Assembly: GCA_001507425.1 (NCBI GenBank)
Contig: LMAJ01000003.1
Location: 62,001-126,000 of the forward strand
Direction of reading: 5' to 3'
Length of the DNA: 64,000 nucleotides
Origin: Flavobacteriaceae bacterium CRH
Lineage (GTDB): Bacteria > Bacteroidota > Bacteroidia > Flavobacteriales > Flavobacteriaceae
Positions within the stretch are counted from its first letter, which is position 1. Each line of letters opens with the position of its first letter. Positions 27,243 through 36,846 of the stretch are shown piece by piece. A program made the position numbers and the translations under genes. The notes below the pieces were generated by a model. The model did not search any database and had not been told where the DNA came from. It was given only the letters and a program-made list of their open reading frames with translations.

Positions 27243-27273
27243 CAAATTTAGTTGTTGATAATTAACTAAACAA
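27243..27273 (-). promoter_or_regulatory. Promoter (TTG-N20-TAAATTTG) of the siderophore receptor
   Basis: TTG at 27271-27273 and TAAATTTG at 27243-27250 on the minus strand are separated by exactly 20 bases. The start codon lies 28 bp after the -7 box. Confidence 0.75.
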
Positions 27274-27374
27274 GCTATTCTTATTTATTCTAAATAAAAT
27301 ATTATTTAAAAGGTAAATTTTACATTTTATTAATAATTTTACAATTTATTACAGATTAATTTTGTTTTTATATT

Positions 27375-27407
27375 AAAAAAACCTGCTCAAATTCATGAAC
27401 AGGTTTT
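27375..27407 (-). terminator. Terminator of the odhA-odhB operon
   Basis: The arms AAAACCTG / CAGGTTTT with an inner TCA/TGA pair are followed by a T-run on the minus strand, about 26 bp after the odhB stop. Confidence 0.8.
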
Positions 27408-27432
27408 AATTTATAATAAAAATTACTTAGAA

Positions 27433-28683
27433 TTATAATTCTAAAGCACGTTTAGCATCGCCATTCATTAATAATTCTAGCGGATTTTCTAAAGCTTCTT
27501 TTACGGCCACCAGGAAACCAACTGACTCACGTCCGTCGATAATTCTGTGATCGTATGAAAGTGCAACATACATCATTGGGTGAATTTCAACTTTACCGTT
27601 TACAGCAATCGGGCGCTCAATAATATTGTGCATTCCTAAAATTCCTGATTGTGGAGGATTGATAATTGGAGTACTCAACATACTTCCAAAAACACCACCA
27701 TTAGTAATAGTGAAAGTTCCACCTGTCATATCATCAACCGTAATTTGACCGTCACGCGCTCTGATAGCTAATCTTTTAATTTCAGCTTCAATTCCACGGA
27801 AAGATAAATTTTCAGCATTACGAACTACAGGAACCATTAAACCTTTTGGTCCTGAAACTGCGATAGAAATATCAGCAAAATCGTAAGCCACTTTATAATC
27901 ACCATCCATCATAGAGTTAACATCAGGAAACAATTCTAAAGCTCTTGTAACTGCTTTTGTAAAGAATGACATGTAACCTAATCCAAGTCCACCATGTTTT
28001 GCTTTGAAAGCATCTTTATATTCGTTACGAATCTGGTTGATTGGCGTCATGTTAACTTCGTTGAAAGTCGTTAACATTGCCGTTTCGTTTTTAGCAGCAA
28101 CTAATCGCTCTGCTACTTTACGACGTAACATTGATAATTTTGTACGCTCAGATCCACGGTTTCCACCAGTTGGAGTTCCCATTGAAGGTACTGCGTTTAA
28201 AGCATCTTCTTTAGTAATTCTTCCGTCTTTACCAGTTCCTGAAACTGTTGTTGGCGCTATATTTTTTTCGTCTAATATTTTTCTTGCTGCCGGAGATGGA
28301 GTTCCGGAAGCATATGTTGTTGCTGCCGCAGGTGCCGCCTTTGGAGCTTCTGCTTTTACTTCAGCTTTTGGAGCCTCAGCTTTCGGTGCTTCAGCCTTTG
28401 GAGCTTCAGTTGCTGGTTTAGCCGGAGCATCACCTGCAGGTTTTACACCATCAGTATCAATTAAACAAACTACAGCTCCTACTGCAACTGCGTCACCTTC
28501 TTCTGCTTTAAGCGTAATAATTCCGCTCATTTCAGCCGGTAATTCAAGAGTTGCTTTATCTGAATCAACTTCAGCAATAGCTTGATCTTTTTCTACATAA
28601 TCTCCGTCTTTTACTAACCAAGTTGCAATTTCAACTTCTTTTATTGATTCCCCTGGTGATGGGACTTTCATTTCTAAAATCAT
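27433..28683 (-). CDS. odhB: 2-oxoglutarate dehydrogenase E2, dihydrolipoyl succinyltransferase
   Basis: A 416-residue E2 protein. Residues 1-76 are a lipoyl domain with the lipoylated lysine in [12 protein letters not shown]. Next is a flexible Ala/Pro/Lys linker with tandem EAPKA repeats (about 82-120), then a peripheral subunit-binding domain ([31 protein letters not shown], about 130-162). The catalytic domain carries the active site [16 protein letters not shown] near residue 385. It transfers succinyl groups to CoA in the TCA cycle. It is co-transcribed with the E1 gene 81 bp upstream. A long Ala/Ser-rich reading frame on the opposite strand is an artefact of the linker. Confidence 0.96.
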   Translation of the reverse strand: MILEMKVPSPGESIKEVEIATWLVKDGDYVEKDQAIAEVDSDKATLELPAEMSGIITLKAEEGDAVAVGAVVCLIDTDGVKPAGDAPAKPATEAPKAEAPKAEAPKAEVKAEAPKAAPAAATTYASGTPSPAARKILDEKNIAPTTVSGTGKDGRITKEDALNAVPSMGTPTGGNRGSERTKLSMLRRKVAERLVAAKNETAMLTTFNEVNMTPINQIRNEYKDAFKAKHGGLGLGYMSFFTKAVTRALELFPDVNSMMDGDYKVAYDFADISIAVSGPKGLMVPVVRNAENLSFRGIEAEIKRLAIRARDGQITVDDMTGGTFTITNGGVFGSMLSTPIINPPQSGILGMHNIIERPIAVNGKVEIHPMMYVALSYDHRIIDGRESVGFLVAVKEALENPLELLMNGDAKRALEL

Positions 28684-28697
28684 CTTTGTTTTTGTTT

Positions 28698-28760
28698 AAG
28701 GTTTTTATGGTTTAAAGTTTCATGTAGGTGTTAAACCTGAAACTCTAAACTTGAAACATT
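28698..28760. repeat. GTTTCA/TGAAAC word repeat between odhA and odhB
   Basis: Words such as AAAGTTTCATGTAG and CCTGAAACTCTAAACTTGAA can pair across the gap. The word family matches the nuoF-nuoG gap. Confidence 0.5.
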
Positions 28761-28764
28761 CTTT

Positions 28765-31539
28765 TTATCTAAATAAATCTTTATCGAATACCATTCTGAT
28801 CGCATCTGCATGACGACGTTTTGCACGTGTATAACTTCCTGATGCAGGTGCAGCATAAGCTTTTAATGAAGCTAATCTCCATTTTACAAGATCAAAGTTC
28901 ATTAACATAAAGCTGTAAGCTCCCATGTTTTTAGGCTCTTCTTGTGCCCAAACATAATCATCAGCATTTGGATATTGTGCTATAATTGCTTTCAATTGCT
29001 CAACTGGCAATGGAAACAATTGTTCGATACGAACAACAGCAACATCTTTTCTTCCGTTGTTTTCTCTTTCGGCAACAATGTCGTAGTAGAATTTACCGGT
29101 AACAAAAACTAACGTTTTTACTCCTTTTTTGTCTACTGTATTGTCATCGATTGTTTCCTGGAAACTTCCGTTTGCCAACTCTTCAACTGTAGATACACAT
29201 CTTGGATCACGTAACAAACTTTTTGGAGAGAAAACTACCAAAGGTTTACGGAAATTAGTTTTCATTTGTCTTCTCAACAAGTGGAAGAAATTGGCTGGCG
29301 TTGTACAATCTGCAACATACATATTTTGTCTTGCACAAAGTTGTAAATAACGCTCCATTCTTGCAGAAGAGTGTTCTGCACCCTGACCTTCGTATCCGTG
29401 AGGTAATAATAAAACAATACCATTTTGGTTGTTCCATTTATCTTCACCACAAGAAATATATTGGTCAATCATAATTTGAGCTCCGTTAGAGAAATCTCCA
29501 AATTGTGCTTCCCAAATTGTTAAAGCTTTTGGATTAGCCAATGCATATCCATAATCAAAACCAAGAACTCCATATTCAGATAAAAGTGAATTGAATACGC
29601 CAAATTTTCCTTTTTTGTTTTCGATAGCATCTAATAGAATTACTTCTTCTTCAGAATCTTCAACTTTAACTACAGCATGACGGTGAGAGAAAGTTCCACG
29701 CTCCACGTCTTGTCCTGAAATACGAATATCAAAACCTTCTGTTAAAAGTGAACCGTAAGCTAAAGCTTCTGCAGTTCCCCAATCAATAGTGTTATTGTCG
29801 TATCCTGCTTTTCTATCTGTAACAATTTTAGTTATTTTATTGATGAACTTCTTTTCTGATGGTAAAGTTGAGATTGTATTGATGATAGAATCCAATCCTT
29901 TTTTGTCGAAAGAAGTATCTACTTTTTCAAGCATTTGCGTATCTGTTACCTGAACAAATCCGTCCCATTCGTTTTTCATGAATGGTGTTATAATCGTTAA
30001 ATCTTTTTTACGGGAAGCTTCTAAGTTTTCCTCCATCAAAGATTTGTATTCTTTTTCTAAAGCATTTACATAAGTTGCATCAATTACGCCATCAGACAAT
30101 AATTTCTCTGCATAAATATCTCTTGGATTTTTATGTTTTGCAATGATTTTATATAAAACCGGTTGTGTAAAACGAGGCTCATCACCTTCGTTATGACCGT
30201 ATTTTCTGTATCCTAATAAATCGATAAATACATCACGTCCAAATTGCATTCTGTAATCTAATGCAAAAGACATAGCATGTACAACAGCTTCAGCATCATC
30301 AGCATTTACGTGTAATACTGGTGAAAGTGTTACTTTAGCAACATCTGTACAATAAGTAGATGAACGGGCATCTAAATAATTCGTTGTAAAACCAACCTGA
30401 TTGTTGATTACAATATGAATAGTCCCTCCGGTTTTGTAACCGTCAAGTTGTGCCATTTGAATAATCTCATATAAGATTCCCTGACCTGCAATTGCAGCAT
30501 CTCCGTGAACGGCGATAGGTAACACTTTAGAGAAATCATTAGCATAATATTTATCTTGTTTTGCTCTTGTAATTCCTTCAATTACAGCTCCAACCGTTTC
30601 TAAGTGAGAAGGGTTTGGTGCTAAATTGATATTGATATTTTTTCCTGATCTTGTTTTTTTGTCAGCCGTAAGACCTAAGTGGTATTTTACGTCACCGTCA
30701 AAATATTCCTGATCGTAATCTTTACCGTCAAATTCTCCAAAGATATCCTGAGTCGATTTTCCGAAGATGTTTGCCAAAACGTTCAAACGGCCACGGTGAG
30801 CCATTCCCATTACGAATTGTTCAACACCTTTTTCAGCAGCTTGTTCGATCAAAGCATCTAAAGCCGGAATAATAGATTCTCCACCCTCAAGTGAAAAACG
30901 TTTTTGACCAACATATTTAGTATGAAGGAAGTTCTCGAAAGAAACAGCTTCATTTAATTTGTCTAAGATGATTTTCTTTTCTTCAGAAGAAAAATTAGGC
31001 TGATTAACATTTACAGCTAGTTTTTCCTGAATCCATTTTACAACACCAGGATTTCTGATGTACATATATTCAATACCAATATGCTGGCAATAAATAGACT
31101 GAAGACGAGTTACAATATCCTGCAAAGAAGATGGTCCTACTCCGATAGTCTGAGCAGCATCAAAAACCGTAGAAAGGTCAGCAGTTGTTAATCCGAAATT
31201 TTCAATATCTAAAGTTGGAGATGAAGTTCTACGGTCACGAACAGGATTTGTTTTTGTAAACAAGTGTCCGCGGGTACGATATCCATCAATTAATTTTAGA
31301 ACGTTAAATTCTTTTTGCAGTTTTTCTGAAACCTGACTGTAATCTGTGTTTGGGCTAGTCACATATTCAACAATGTGTTGAACCGGATTTTCGTCATTAT
31401 AAGTCGTTTGTCCAAAGTCGAAACCCTGAAAAAAACTTCTCCAGCTTGGCTCAACGCTATCTGGGTTTACTAAATATTGATCATATAATTGTGCGAAAAA
31501 CTCTGTATGCGCTGCATTTAAAAATGAAAACCTATCCAT
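28765..31539 (-). CDS. odhA: 2-oxoglutarate dehydrogenase E1 component
   Basis: A 924-residue thiamine-diphosphate enzyme catalysing decarboxylation of 2-oxoglutarate. The N-terminal motif FLNAAHTEFFAQLYDQYLVNPDSVEPSWRSFF is the 2-oxogl_dehyd_N segment. The core contains MGMAHRGRLNVLANI, then HGDAAIAGQGILYEIIQMAQ with the ThDP site, and the pyrimidine-binding and C-terminal domains follow (e.g. LLLPHGYEGQGAEHSSARMERYLQL). An in-frame ATG at 31578 lies inside a TACTTTTG -7 box, so the start at 31539 (MDRFSFLNAAH) is preferred. The gene is followed by the E2 gene. Confidence 0.96.
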   Translation of the reverse strand: MDRFSFLNAAHTEFFAQLYDQYLVNPDSVEPSWRSFFQGFDFGQTTYNDENPVQHIVEYVTSPNTDYSQVSEKLQKEFNVLKLIDGYRTRGHLFTKTNPVRDRRTSSPTLDIENFGLTTADLSTVFDAAQTIGVGPSSLQDIVTRLQSIYCQHIGIEYMYIRNPGVVKWIQEKLAVNVNQPNFSSEEKKIILDKLNEAVSFENFLHTKYVGQKRFSLEGGESIIPALDALIEQAAEKGVEQFVMGMAHRGRLNVLANIFGKSTQDIFGEFDGKDYDQEYFDGDVKYHLGLTADKKTRSGKNININLAPNPSHLETVGAVIEGITRAKQDKYYANDFSKVLPIAVHGDAAIAGQGILYEIIQMAQLDGYKTGGTIHIVINNQVGFTTNYLDARSSTYCTDVAKVTLSPVLHVNADDAEAVVHAMSFALDYRMQFGRDVFIDLLGYRKYGHNEGDEPRFTQPVLYKIIAKHKNPRDIYAEKLLSDGVIDATYVNALEKEYKSLMEENLEASRKKDLTIITPFMKNEWDGFVQVTDTQMLEKVDTSFDKKGLDSIINTISTLPSEKKFINKITKIVTDRKAGYDNNTIDWGTAEALAYGSLLTEGFDIRISGQDVERGTFSHRHAVVKVEDSEEEVILLDAIENKKGKFGVFNSLLSEYGVLGFDYGYALANPKALTIWEAQFGDFSNGAQIMIDQYISCGEDKWNNQNGIVLLLPHGYEGQGAEHSSARMERYLQLCARQNMYVADCTTPANFFHLLRRQMKTNFRKPLVVFSPKSLLRDPRCVSTVEELANGSFQETIDDNTVDKKGVKTLVFVTGKFYYDIVAERENNGRKDVAVVRIEQLFPLPVEQLKAIIAQYPNADDYVWAQEEPKNMGAYSFMLMNFDLVKWRLASLKAYAAPASGSYTRAKRRHADAIRMVFDKDLFR

Positions 31540-31575
31540 AATATTAGTGAATATACTTTTTGTTAAATAGAATGG

Positions 31576-31583
31576 CAAAAGTA
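31576..31583 (-). promoter_or_regulatory. -7 box (TACTTTTG) of the odhA-odhB operon
   Basis: It matches TAnnTTTG and places the transcription start near 31570, about 31 nt before the chosen odhA start. Confidence 0.5.
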
Positions 31584-31656
31584 CAACAATCGCATTTATT
31601 TAAATCTTTTTTTTGCTTACTTTTACGTAAAAATTTGTTAAAAAAACTGTTAAGCC

Positions 31657-32208
31657 ATGAATAAAAATCAAATTTCAAACGTTTTCAAATCATTTTTTGT
31701 GATTTTGATACTCTTGTTTTCAAGTTATTCAATGGCACAGGAAAATTACGCTGAAGATAACTCTAATGATTTTTGGGACAAGGTTCAGTTTGGCGGCGGA
31801 CTCGGTTTAGGAATTGGTTCAGGCTACACTGATATTTCTGTAATGCCAAGTGCGATTTATAATGTTAACCAAATTTTTGCCGTTGGAGTTGGTTTGCAGT
31901 TTGGTTATTTATCTTCTAAAAATTATTATGATTCTTATGTATACGGAGGAAGTTTAATTACACTCGTAAACCCTATTCCGGAAGTTCAATTATCTGCCGA
32001 ATTAGAACAAGTCAGAGTTGATACCAGATACGAATCTAACATCAACAGACCTGCATTCTCAGATAATTATTGGAATACCGCTTTATATCTCGGAGCCGGA
32101 TACAGAACCGGAAATGTAACTATTGGCGGACGTTATGATGTTTTGTTTAGAGACGACAGAAGTCTTTACGGATCTGCGTTTATGCCTTTTGTGAGAGTTT
32201 ATTTCTGA
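31657..32208 (+). CDS. Small outer-membrane beta-barrel-like protein, function unknown
   Basis: A 183-residue exported protein. The signal peptide is SFFVILILLFSSYSMAQ (residues about 12-28). The rest alternates hydrophobic and glycine/aromatic residues in short strands (FGGGLGLGIGSGYTDISVMPSAIYNVNQIFAVGVGLQFGYL) and ends in PFVRVYF, with a C-terminal phenylalanine typical of barrel proteins. It is divergent from odhA with which it shares the 117-bp upstream region; whether they are co-regulated is unknown. No catalytic motif is visible. Confidence 0.75.
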   Translation: MNKNQISNVFKSFFVILILLFSSYSMAQENYAEDNSNDFWDKVQFGGGLGLGIGSGYTDISVMPSAIYNVNQIFAVGVGLQFGYLSSKNYYDSYVYGGSLITLVNPIPEVQLSAELEQVRVDTRYESNINRPAFSDNYWNTALYLGAGYRTGNVTIGGRYDVLFRDDRSLYGSAFMPFVRVYF

Positions 32209-32229
32209 TAGGTTCAAAGGTTCAGAGCA

Positions 32230-32315
32230 ACAAAGGTTCAAAGTTTTTTGTAATGCTCAAGAATTTTATCGCAAAGAAAGAAAACCTTTGTCGCTTTGCA
32301 ACTTTGAACCTTTGT
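32230..32315. repeat. Hairpin of AAGGTTCAAAG words between convergent genes
   Basis: The 16-bp perfect arms ACAAAGGTTCAAAGTT (32230-32245) and AACTTTGAACCTTTGT (32300-32315) lie between the barrel-like gene (+) and the next gene (-). An extra GGTTCAAAGGTTCAG copy precedes the first arm. Confidence 0.8.
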
Positions 32316-32318
32316 ATC

Positions 32319-32672
32319 TTACTTATAATAATTCCGAAACCAAACCTTCTGCCATTCTCTTTTTAAAACCAAAAAAGAAACCTGTTCCGCCAAAATCACT
32401 AAGTCTGAACCATCGAGTTTTTTGATTTCGATTTCAGAAACATCAATAATATAAAGCAGATTAAGATATTCAGCAAATTTGTACTGAATCATTCTGTAGA
32501 TTTTTTCGTGAAGCTGGATTTTTAATTCCTCAGGAGAAATACTTAACGGAAAATCGATTCCTTCATTAGCCAAATTAAAATCTTTATTAATTTGTTCAAT
32601 TAAGTTTAGATATAAATTTTTACTTTCGGCATCAGCCAATAAAAAATCAGTATTTTCAGGAATCGGAAACAT
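32319..32672 (-). CDS. Conserved hypothetical protein, 117 residues
   Basis: Not recognised. The protein is soluble, acidic in the first half, without signal peptide or membrane segment, and predicted mainly helical (LLADAESKNLYLNLIEQINKDFNLANEG; LKIQLHEKIYRMIQYKFAEYLNLLYIIDV). It ends in a tryptophan-containing segment (REWQKVWFRNYYK). Codon use and base composition look like the neighbours. It is on the same strand as the LacI regulator upstream (41-bp gap), but no functional link is evident. Confidence 0.65.
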   Translation of the reverse strand: MFPIPENTDFLLADAESKNLYLNLIEQINKDFNLANEGIDFPLSISPEELKIQLHEKIYRMIQYKFAEYLNLLYIIDVSEIEIKKLDGSDLVILAEQVSFLVLKREWQKVWFRNYYK

Positions 32673-32713
32673 TGATGCGCTTTAAGAATTAGCGCAAAGT
32701 TAAAACTAAAAAA

Positions 32714-33739
32714 TCATTTAACAGTCGATTCTCGTTCTATGATTCTCGTTGGAAGTTCTATAATTTGATGCACAACAGGCCGATGTTCTTTTATATCTGC
32801 AATTTCATCAATTAAAATCGAAACCGCTGTGTGTCCCATTTCAAAACCGGGCTGATCAATTGTCGTTAATTTTGGAGAAATTACAGTACTCATAAACCAA
32901 TTGCTAAACCCAAAAACGGCCACTTGGTGTGGTGTTTTTATTCCCGCTTCATTAAAGTATTTAATAATTCCGATAGCGACCAAATCTGTAATCGCAAAAA
33001 TAGCGTCGATATCCGGATGTTCTGCCATTATTTTTTGCGCATTTTCGTAACCGTCTTCAAAATCGGTATTGTTATCGCAAACATAAACCAGCTTAGAATC
33101 ATACTCAATTCCGTGTGCTTCAAGAGCTCTTTTATATCCAAGAAAGCGATCGATAGAATTTTGAGGAACATAAGAACCTCTAAAATGAGCAATTTTTTTA
33201 TAGCCTTTATTAATAAGATACGTAACGGCATCATAAGCCGCTTTTGCATCATTTATCACCACTTTAGAGCAATCAACTCTTTTGGCAATTTTGTCAAATA
33301 AAACTACCGGCGTATTTTTTCGAATCGCTTCATTAATATGAGAGAAATCATCTGTCTCGTTCGAAAGAGACATTAAAACGCCGTCAACTCGTTTTTGAAT
33401 TAGTAAAGCAAGTTGCTTTTTCTCCAACTCATATTTTTCATTTGATTGTAATATAATCACCAAATAACCTCTTTTTTCGGCTTCTTCTAAAATGCCATTC
33501 AAAACGCTCGAAAAAAAATGATGAACCGTTGCCGGAATAATGACACCAATAGTTTTGGTTTCGTTGGTTCTTAAATTAACCGCAACAGAATTAGGGATAT
33601 AGTTCATCGTCTCCGCCATTTCTATAACTCGGGCGCGGGTCGATTTGCTAATATCTGTGTACCCTTTTAATGCCTTTGAAACGGTTGTAACCGAAATTCC
33701 TAATGCCGAGGCGATATCTATTAATTTAGTGTCATTCAT
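32714..33739 (-). CDS. LacI-family transcriptional regulator of the trehalose locus
   Basis: A 341-residue repressor. The N-terminal helix-turn-helix is KLIDIASALGISVTTVSKALKGYTDISKSTRARV (residues 4-37), followed by the hinge helix (NSVAVNLRTNETKTIGVIIP). A periplasmic-binding-protein-like effector domain occupies about 60-341 (e.g. DGVLMSLSNETDDF, AIFAITDLVAIGIIKYFNEAG). It is divergent from the TonB-dependent receptor, MFS and trehalase genes, and two palindromic operators lie 48-83 bp upstream. Trehalose or a derivative is the inferred effector. Confidence 0.92.
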   Translation of the reverse strand: MNDTKLIDIASALGISVTTVSKALKGYTDISKSTRARVIEMAETMNYIPNSVAVNLRTNETKTIGVIIPATVHHFFSSVLNGILEEAEKRGYLVIILQSNEKYELEKKQLALLIQKRVDGVLMSLSNETDDFSHINEAIRKNTPVVLFDKIAKRVDCSKVVINDAKAAYDAVTYLINKGYKKIAHFRGSYVPQNSIDRFLGYKRALEAHGIEYDSKLVYVCDNNTDFEDGYENAQKIMAEHPDIDAIFAITDLVAIGIIKYFNEAGIKTPHQVAVFGFSNWFMSTVISPKLTTIDQPGFEMGHTAVSILIDEIADIKEHRPVVHQIIELPTRIIERESTVK

Positions 33740-33786
33740 GAAATAAATGTACTAAAAATAAAATGCATTGATAATAAATTAACTTT

Positions 33787-33800
33787 CGAAAACGTTTTCG
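33787..33800. promoter_or_regulatory. LacI-type operator 1, CGAAAACGTTTTCG
   Basis: A perfect 14-bp palindrome with a central CG. Its centre is exactly 21 bp from the second copy (33807-33822), so both face the same side of the helix. Confidence 0.85.
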
Positions 33801-33806
33801 GTCATT

Positions 33807-33822
33807 TCGAAAACGTTTTCGA
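33807..33822. promoter_or_regulatory. LacI-type operator 2, TCGAAAACGTTTTCGA
   Basis: A perfect 16-bp palindrome containing the same 14-bp core as operator 1. It lies in the divergent region between the regulator and the receptor gene. Confidence 0.85.
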
Positions 33823-33900
33823 TTCCTAATTCTTAAATAGAAGATAATTAGTGTTTAAGTTTACATTCGTTAATCCGTTAGGTGTAATTCGTAAAATTCA

Positions 33901-34043
33901 TTTAACACATAGAAACATAGATTTTTTTCTTTTTTTATAGAAGATTAAAATAAATGATACATCATTAACATATAGCTATGTGCATTTAAAATAAGTGAAA
34001 TGCCTTTTTTGAGGATGCAAAATCTATGTTTCTATGTGTTAAA
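33901..34043. repeat. 143-bp hairpin element (ACATAGAAACATAG family), copy 1
   Basis: Perfect 25-bp terminal inverted repeats beginning TTTAACACATAGAAACATAG close the element at 33901-33925 and 34019-34043. The interior contains AGTGAAATGCCTTTT, shared with copy 2 at 36847-36977. It sits between the operators and the receptor ATG and would be transcribed in the leader. No target-site duplication or transposase is visible. Confidence 0.85.
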
Positions 34044-34103
34044 AATAATTACATCCAATTGAAATTTATTAATAAAAAACTTTACTAACTAAACCAAATA
34101 ATC

Positions 34104-36743
34104 ATGAAACCGAAACAATCTTATTTAGGCTTATTATTTTTGATAATGTGCCTGATTTCTGTTCCAAATAACCTGTTCGCCCAGGTAAAAAATACCATTT
34201 CCGGAAAAGTATTCGACGAAAACGGACAAACAGTTCCGGGTGCCAATGTAACTTTAAAAGACACCGGAAAAAGTGTAGTAACAGACGAAAACGGAAGTTA
34301 TATTTTTTCCGATGTCCTTGCCGGAAACTACAGTATAGAAGTCTCGAACGTGGGCTACAAAACCTACCGAAAAGAAATTTCAGTAAAAGAAGGAGAATCA
34401 GTAAAGGCAGATTTGTTGCTTGAAAGCGAATCTCAAAACTTAAAAGAAGTTGTAGTTACAGGATCTTCAACGCCAAGATCAAAACTAGAATCGAGTGTTG
34501 CCATTACAACAATGGGCGCAAAAGCAATCGAAGACAGAGCGCCTTCAAGTACGGCAGCTTTATTACAGACAATTCCCGGATTTGTGGTTGAAGCATCGGG
34601 AGGAGAAATTGGAAACAACCTTTTTGCAAGAGGAATTCCGTCTGCAGGAGCGTATGAATATGTGCAGATCCAGGAAGACGGTTTGCCGGTTTTTGAAGAT
34701 GGAGCTTTACAATTTGCCAATGCAGATACTTTTTACAGACTTGACGAAACTGTAAGTAAAATGGAAGCCGTTCGTGGAGGTTCTGCATCAATTTTCGCAA
34801 ACAATGCTCCGGGTGGAATCATCAACTTTATTTCGAAAACAGGTCAGAATGAATTTATGGGAAGAGCTAAATTCACGACTTCAGATTATGGAATGTTCAG
34901 AACAGATCTTAATTTATCCGGCGCTTTAATTCAGGATAAATTATTTTTTAATGTTGGAGGATTTTACAGAGCCGATAATGGTGTGAGAAACACAGGTTTT
35001 ACAGCCAATAAAGGCGGACAAATAAAAGGAAATATTACATATAAATTTGATGACAGCGATTATTTGAGAGTTAACTTCAAACATCTTGATGACAGAAATA
35101 CATTCTATTTGCCAATTCCGCTAAAAAACAATAACGGAAAAATTGAAGGTATCGATGGATTTAATCCGAATTATGGAACATTAACTTCAGTAAACTTCAG
35201 TCATTTGAATGTACCTCAATATGGAGGCGGAACTTTTAGCACCGATTTAGAAGACGGTTCACATCCTGTTATTAACTCGGTTGGAGCTGAATTTAAAAAG
35301 AAAATCTCTGAAAAAGTGACTTTCAAAAATGCCTTTAAACAAACTAGTATTGATTTAAATTACAATGCCATTTTCCCAAATGGCGGACCTTGGACACAAG
35401 ATGCTTACACAACAGGCGTTCAGAATACTACAGCAGGAAATCTTGATTATACTTATGTGGATAATGGTGCAGCATTAGATCCAAACGCTTTGATTATGAG
35501 AGCAGATCTTTGGCACATTGAAAAAAAGATGAACAATTTTGCTAATAATTTCTCTTTTTCTTTTGATTTAGATCCGGTGAAATTAACGGCTGGTTACTAT
35601 TATTCGAATTGGAAATCAAACCAATACTGGAACTGGAATTCTTATTTAGTAAGTGTTTCAGACAATCCAAGATTATTAAATGTAACCGATAATACAACAG
35701 GAGTTGAGCATACTTTTAATGGTGTAGAAAGAATTACATGGTTAGAAAGAGACGCACAAACAAAAGGGCTTCTGAATGATATTTATGCTGATGCCGAAAT
35801 AAAAGCGACAGACAATTTAACCTTCAATGCGGGTTTAAGATACAATAAAGATAAATATTCAGGATACAGAGACAACGCCCGTTTTTTTGCTGAAGATTTA
35901 GGAATTCTAGACAACAATACGGCCGATGATGCGGTTACAACCGTAAAAGGAAATCCGTATACCTATTGGAGATATGATGTGAGCGAATGGTCGTATACTG
36001 CGGCAGGAAACTACAAATTCAACGACAATATGGCTTCGTATGTTCGTTACAGCCACGGATTTAGATCGCCAATCGAAGAGTCTTTTTATGATAATGCAGC
36101 CGATTTAAGTAAATTAGAAAATACCGAAGTGAACCAGTTTGAATTAGGGTACAAATATTCAAATTCTTTCTTCTCTGTAAATGCGAATTTATTTCACATG
36201 AACTTAAAAAATGTGGCTTTCACTGATATTTTATCTGATGGATCTTCAGAAAATAAATTCGCCGATGTAAACAATATTGGTCTTGAAGTAGAAACAAATG
36301 CCAGATATGAATTTGTAAAGTTGAATTTTACATTCACCGTTCAAAAACCGGAGTACGATAATTTTACAGGAACAAATGCTGATGGTTCTACTTTTGATTT
36401 TAACGGAAATACCGCAAGAAGAATCCCTAAATTTTTCTGTAATCTAAGACCAGAAGTTGATATTACAAAAGATTTTACGGCTTATGTTCAGTTTTCTTAT
36501 TATGATAAAAAATTCACGAATCAGGATAACAAACAAGTTTTGCCGGCTTACAAAGAAGTTGGAGCAGGTTTAAATTACACGTACAATAATCTTCGTTTTG
36601 CAGTCGATGCTTCGAATTTATTTAACGAAATTGGTTTAACAGAAGGAGATCCAAGACAAACAACATCTGCCGCAAGCGATGTGTTCATGGCAAGACCTAT
36701 TTTAGGACGCGCCTTTAGATTTTCGGTAGCCGTTAATTTCTAA
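34104..36743 (+). CDS. TonB-dependent receptor of the trehalose locus
   Basis: An 879-residue outer-membrane receptor. A signal peptide ends near NLFAQ (residue 27), then a CarboxypepD_reg-like domain (ISGKVFDENGQTVPGANVTLKDTGKSVVTDENGSY, about 32-115). The plug runs about 120-245 (TALLQTIPGFVV, KMEAVRGGSASIFANNAPGGIINFISK), and the barrel ends in LGRAFRFSVAVNF. No susD-like lipoprotein gene follows; the next genes are an MFS transporter and a trehalase. Import of trehalose or another alpha-glucoside is inferred from these neighbours. LacI operators lie 280-320 bp upstream and a hairpin element is inserted in the leader. Confidence 0.9.
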   Translation: MKPKQSYLGLLFLIMCLISVPNNLFAQVKNTISGKVFDENGQTVPGANVTLKDTGKSVVTDENGSYIFSDVLAGNYSIEVSNVGYKTYRKEISVKEGESVKADLLLESESQNLKEVVVTGSSTPRSKLESSVAITTMGAKAIEDRAPSSTAALLQTIPGFVVEASGGEIGNNLFARGIPSAGAYEYVQIQEDGLPVFEDGALQFANADTFYRLDETVSKMEAVRGGSASIFANNAPGGIINFISKTGQNEFMGRAKFTTSDYGMFRTDLNLSGALIQDKLFFNVGGFYRADNGVRNTGFTANKGGQIKGNITYKFDDSDYLRVNFKHLDDRNTFYLPIPLKNNNGKIEGIDGFNPNYGTLTSVNFSHLNVPQYGGGTFSTDLEDGSHPVINSVGAEFKKKISEKVTFKNAFKQTSIDLNYNAIFPNGGPWTQDAYTTGVQNTTAGNLDYTYVDNGAALDPNALIMRADLWHIEKKMNNFANNFSFSFDLDPVKLTAGYYYSNWKSNQYWNWNSYLVSVSDNPRLLNVTDNTTGVEHTFNGVERITWLERDAQTKGLLNDIYADAEIKATDNLTFNAGLRYNKDKYSGYRDNARFFAEDLGILDNNTADDAVTTVKGNPYTYWRYDVSEWSYTAAGNYKFNDNMASYVRYSHGFRSPIEESFYDNAADLSKLENTEVNQFELGYKYSNSFFSVNANLFHMNLKNVAFTDILSDGSSENKFADVNNIGLEVETNARYEFVKLNFTFTVQKPEYDNFTGTNADGSTFDFNGNTARRIPKFFCNLRPEVDITKDFTAYVQFSYYDKKFTNQDNKQVLPAYKEVGAGLNYTYNNLRFAVDASNLFNEIGLTEGDPRQTTSAASDVFMARPILGRAFRFSVAVNF

Positions 36744-36759
36744 ATCTAATATACACAAA

Positions 36760-36801
36760 GTTACTGTAGAGGCGCACAGCAGTGCGTCTCCACACAGTAA
36801 C
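36760..36801. repeat. GAGGCGCACAGCAGTGCGTCTC hairpin repeat, copy 1
   Basis: The outer arms GTTACTGT / ACAGTAAC enclose inner arms GAGGCGCA / TGCGTCTC. Thirty consecutive bases starting TACTGTAGAGGCGCACAGCA are identical in the copy at 37015-37044. Confidence 0.85.
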
Positions 36802-36846
36802 CACAACAAATAAAAAAAACCTTTGGGTGTAGGATAAAAAAATATT

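Noticed and set aside
28004..28585. A 193-codon plus-strand reading frame opposite odhB, Ala/Ser-rich
   Set aside because: It is the antisense of the Ala/Pro/Lys linker and catalytic domain of odhB, whose motifs are intact; low complexity keeps the opposite strand open.
33901..34043. The ACATAG hairpin as a simple transcription terminator for the LacI gene or receptor
   Set aside because: It lies upstream of the start of both divergent genes, so it is not at a gene end; its arms are not followed by a typical T-run.
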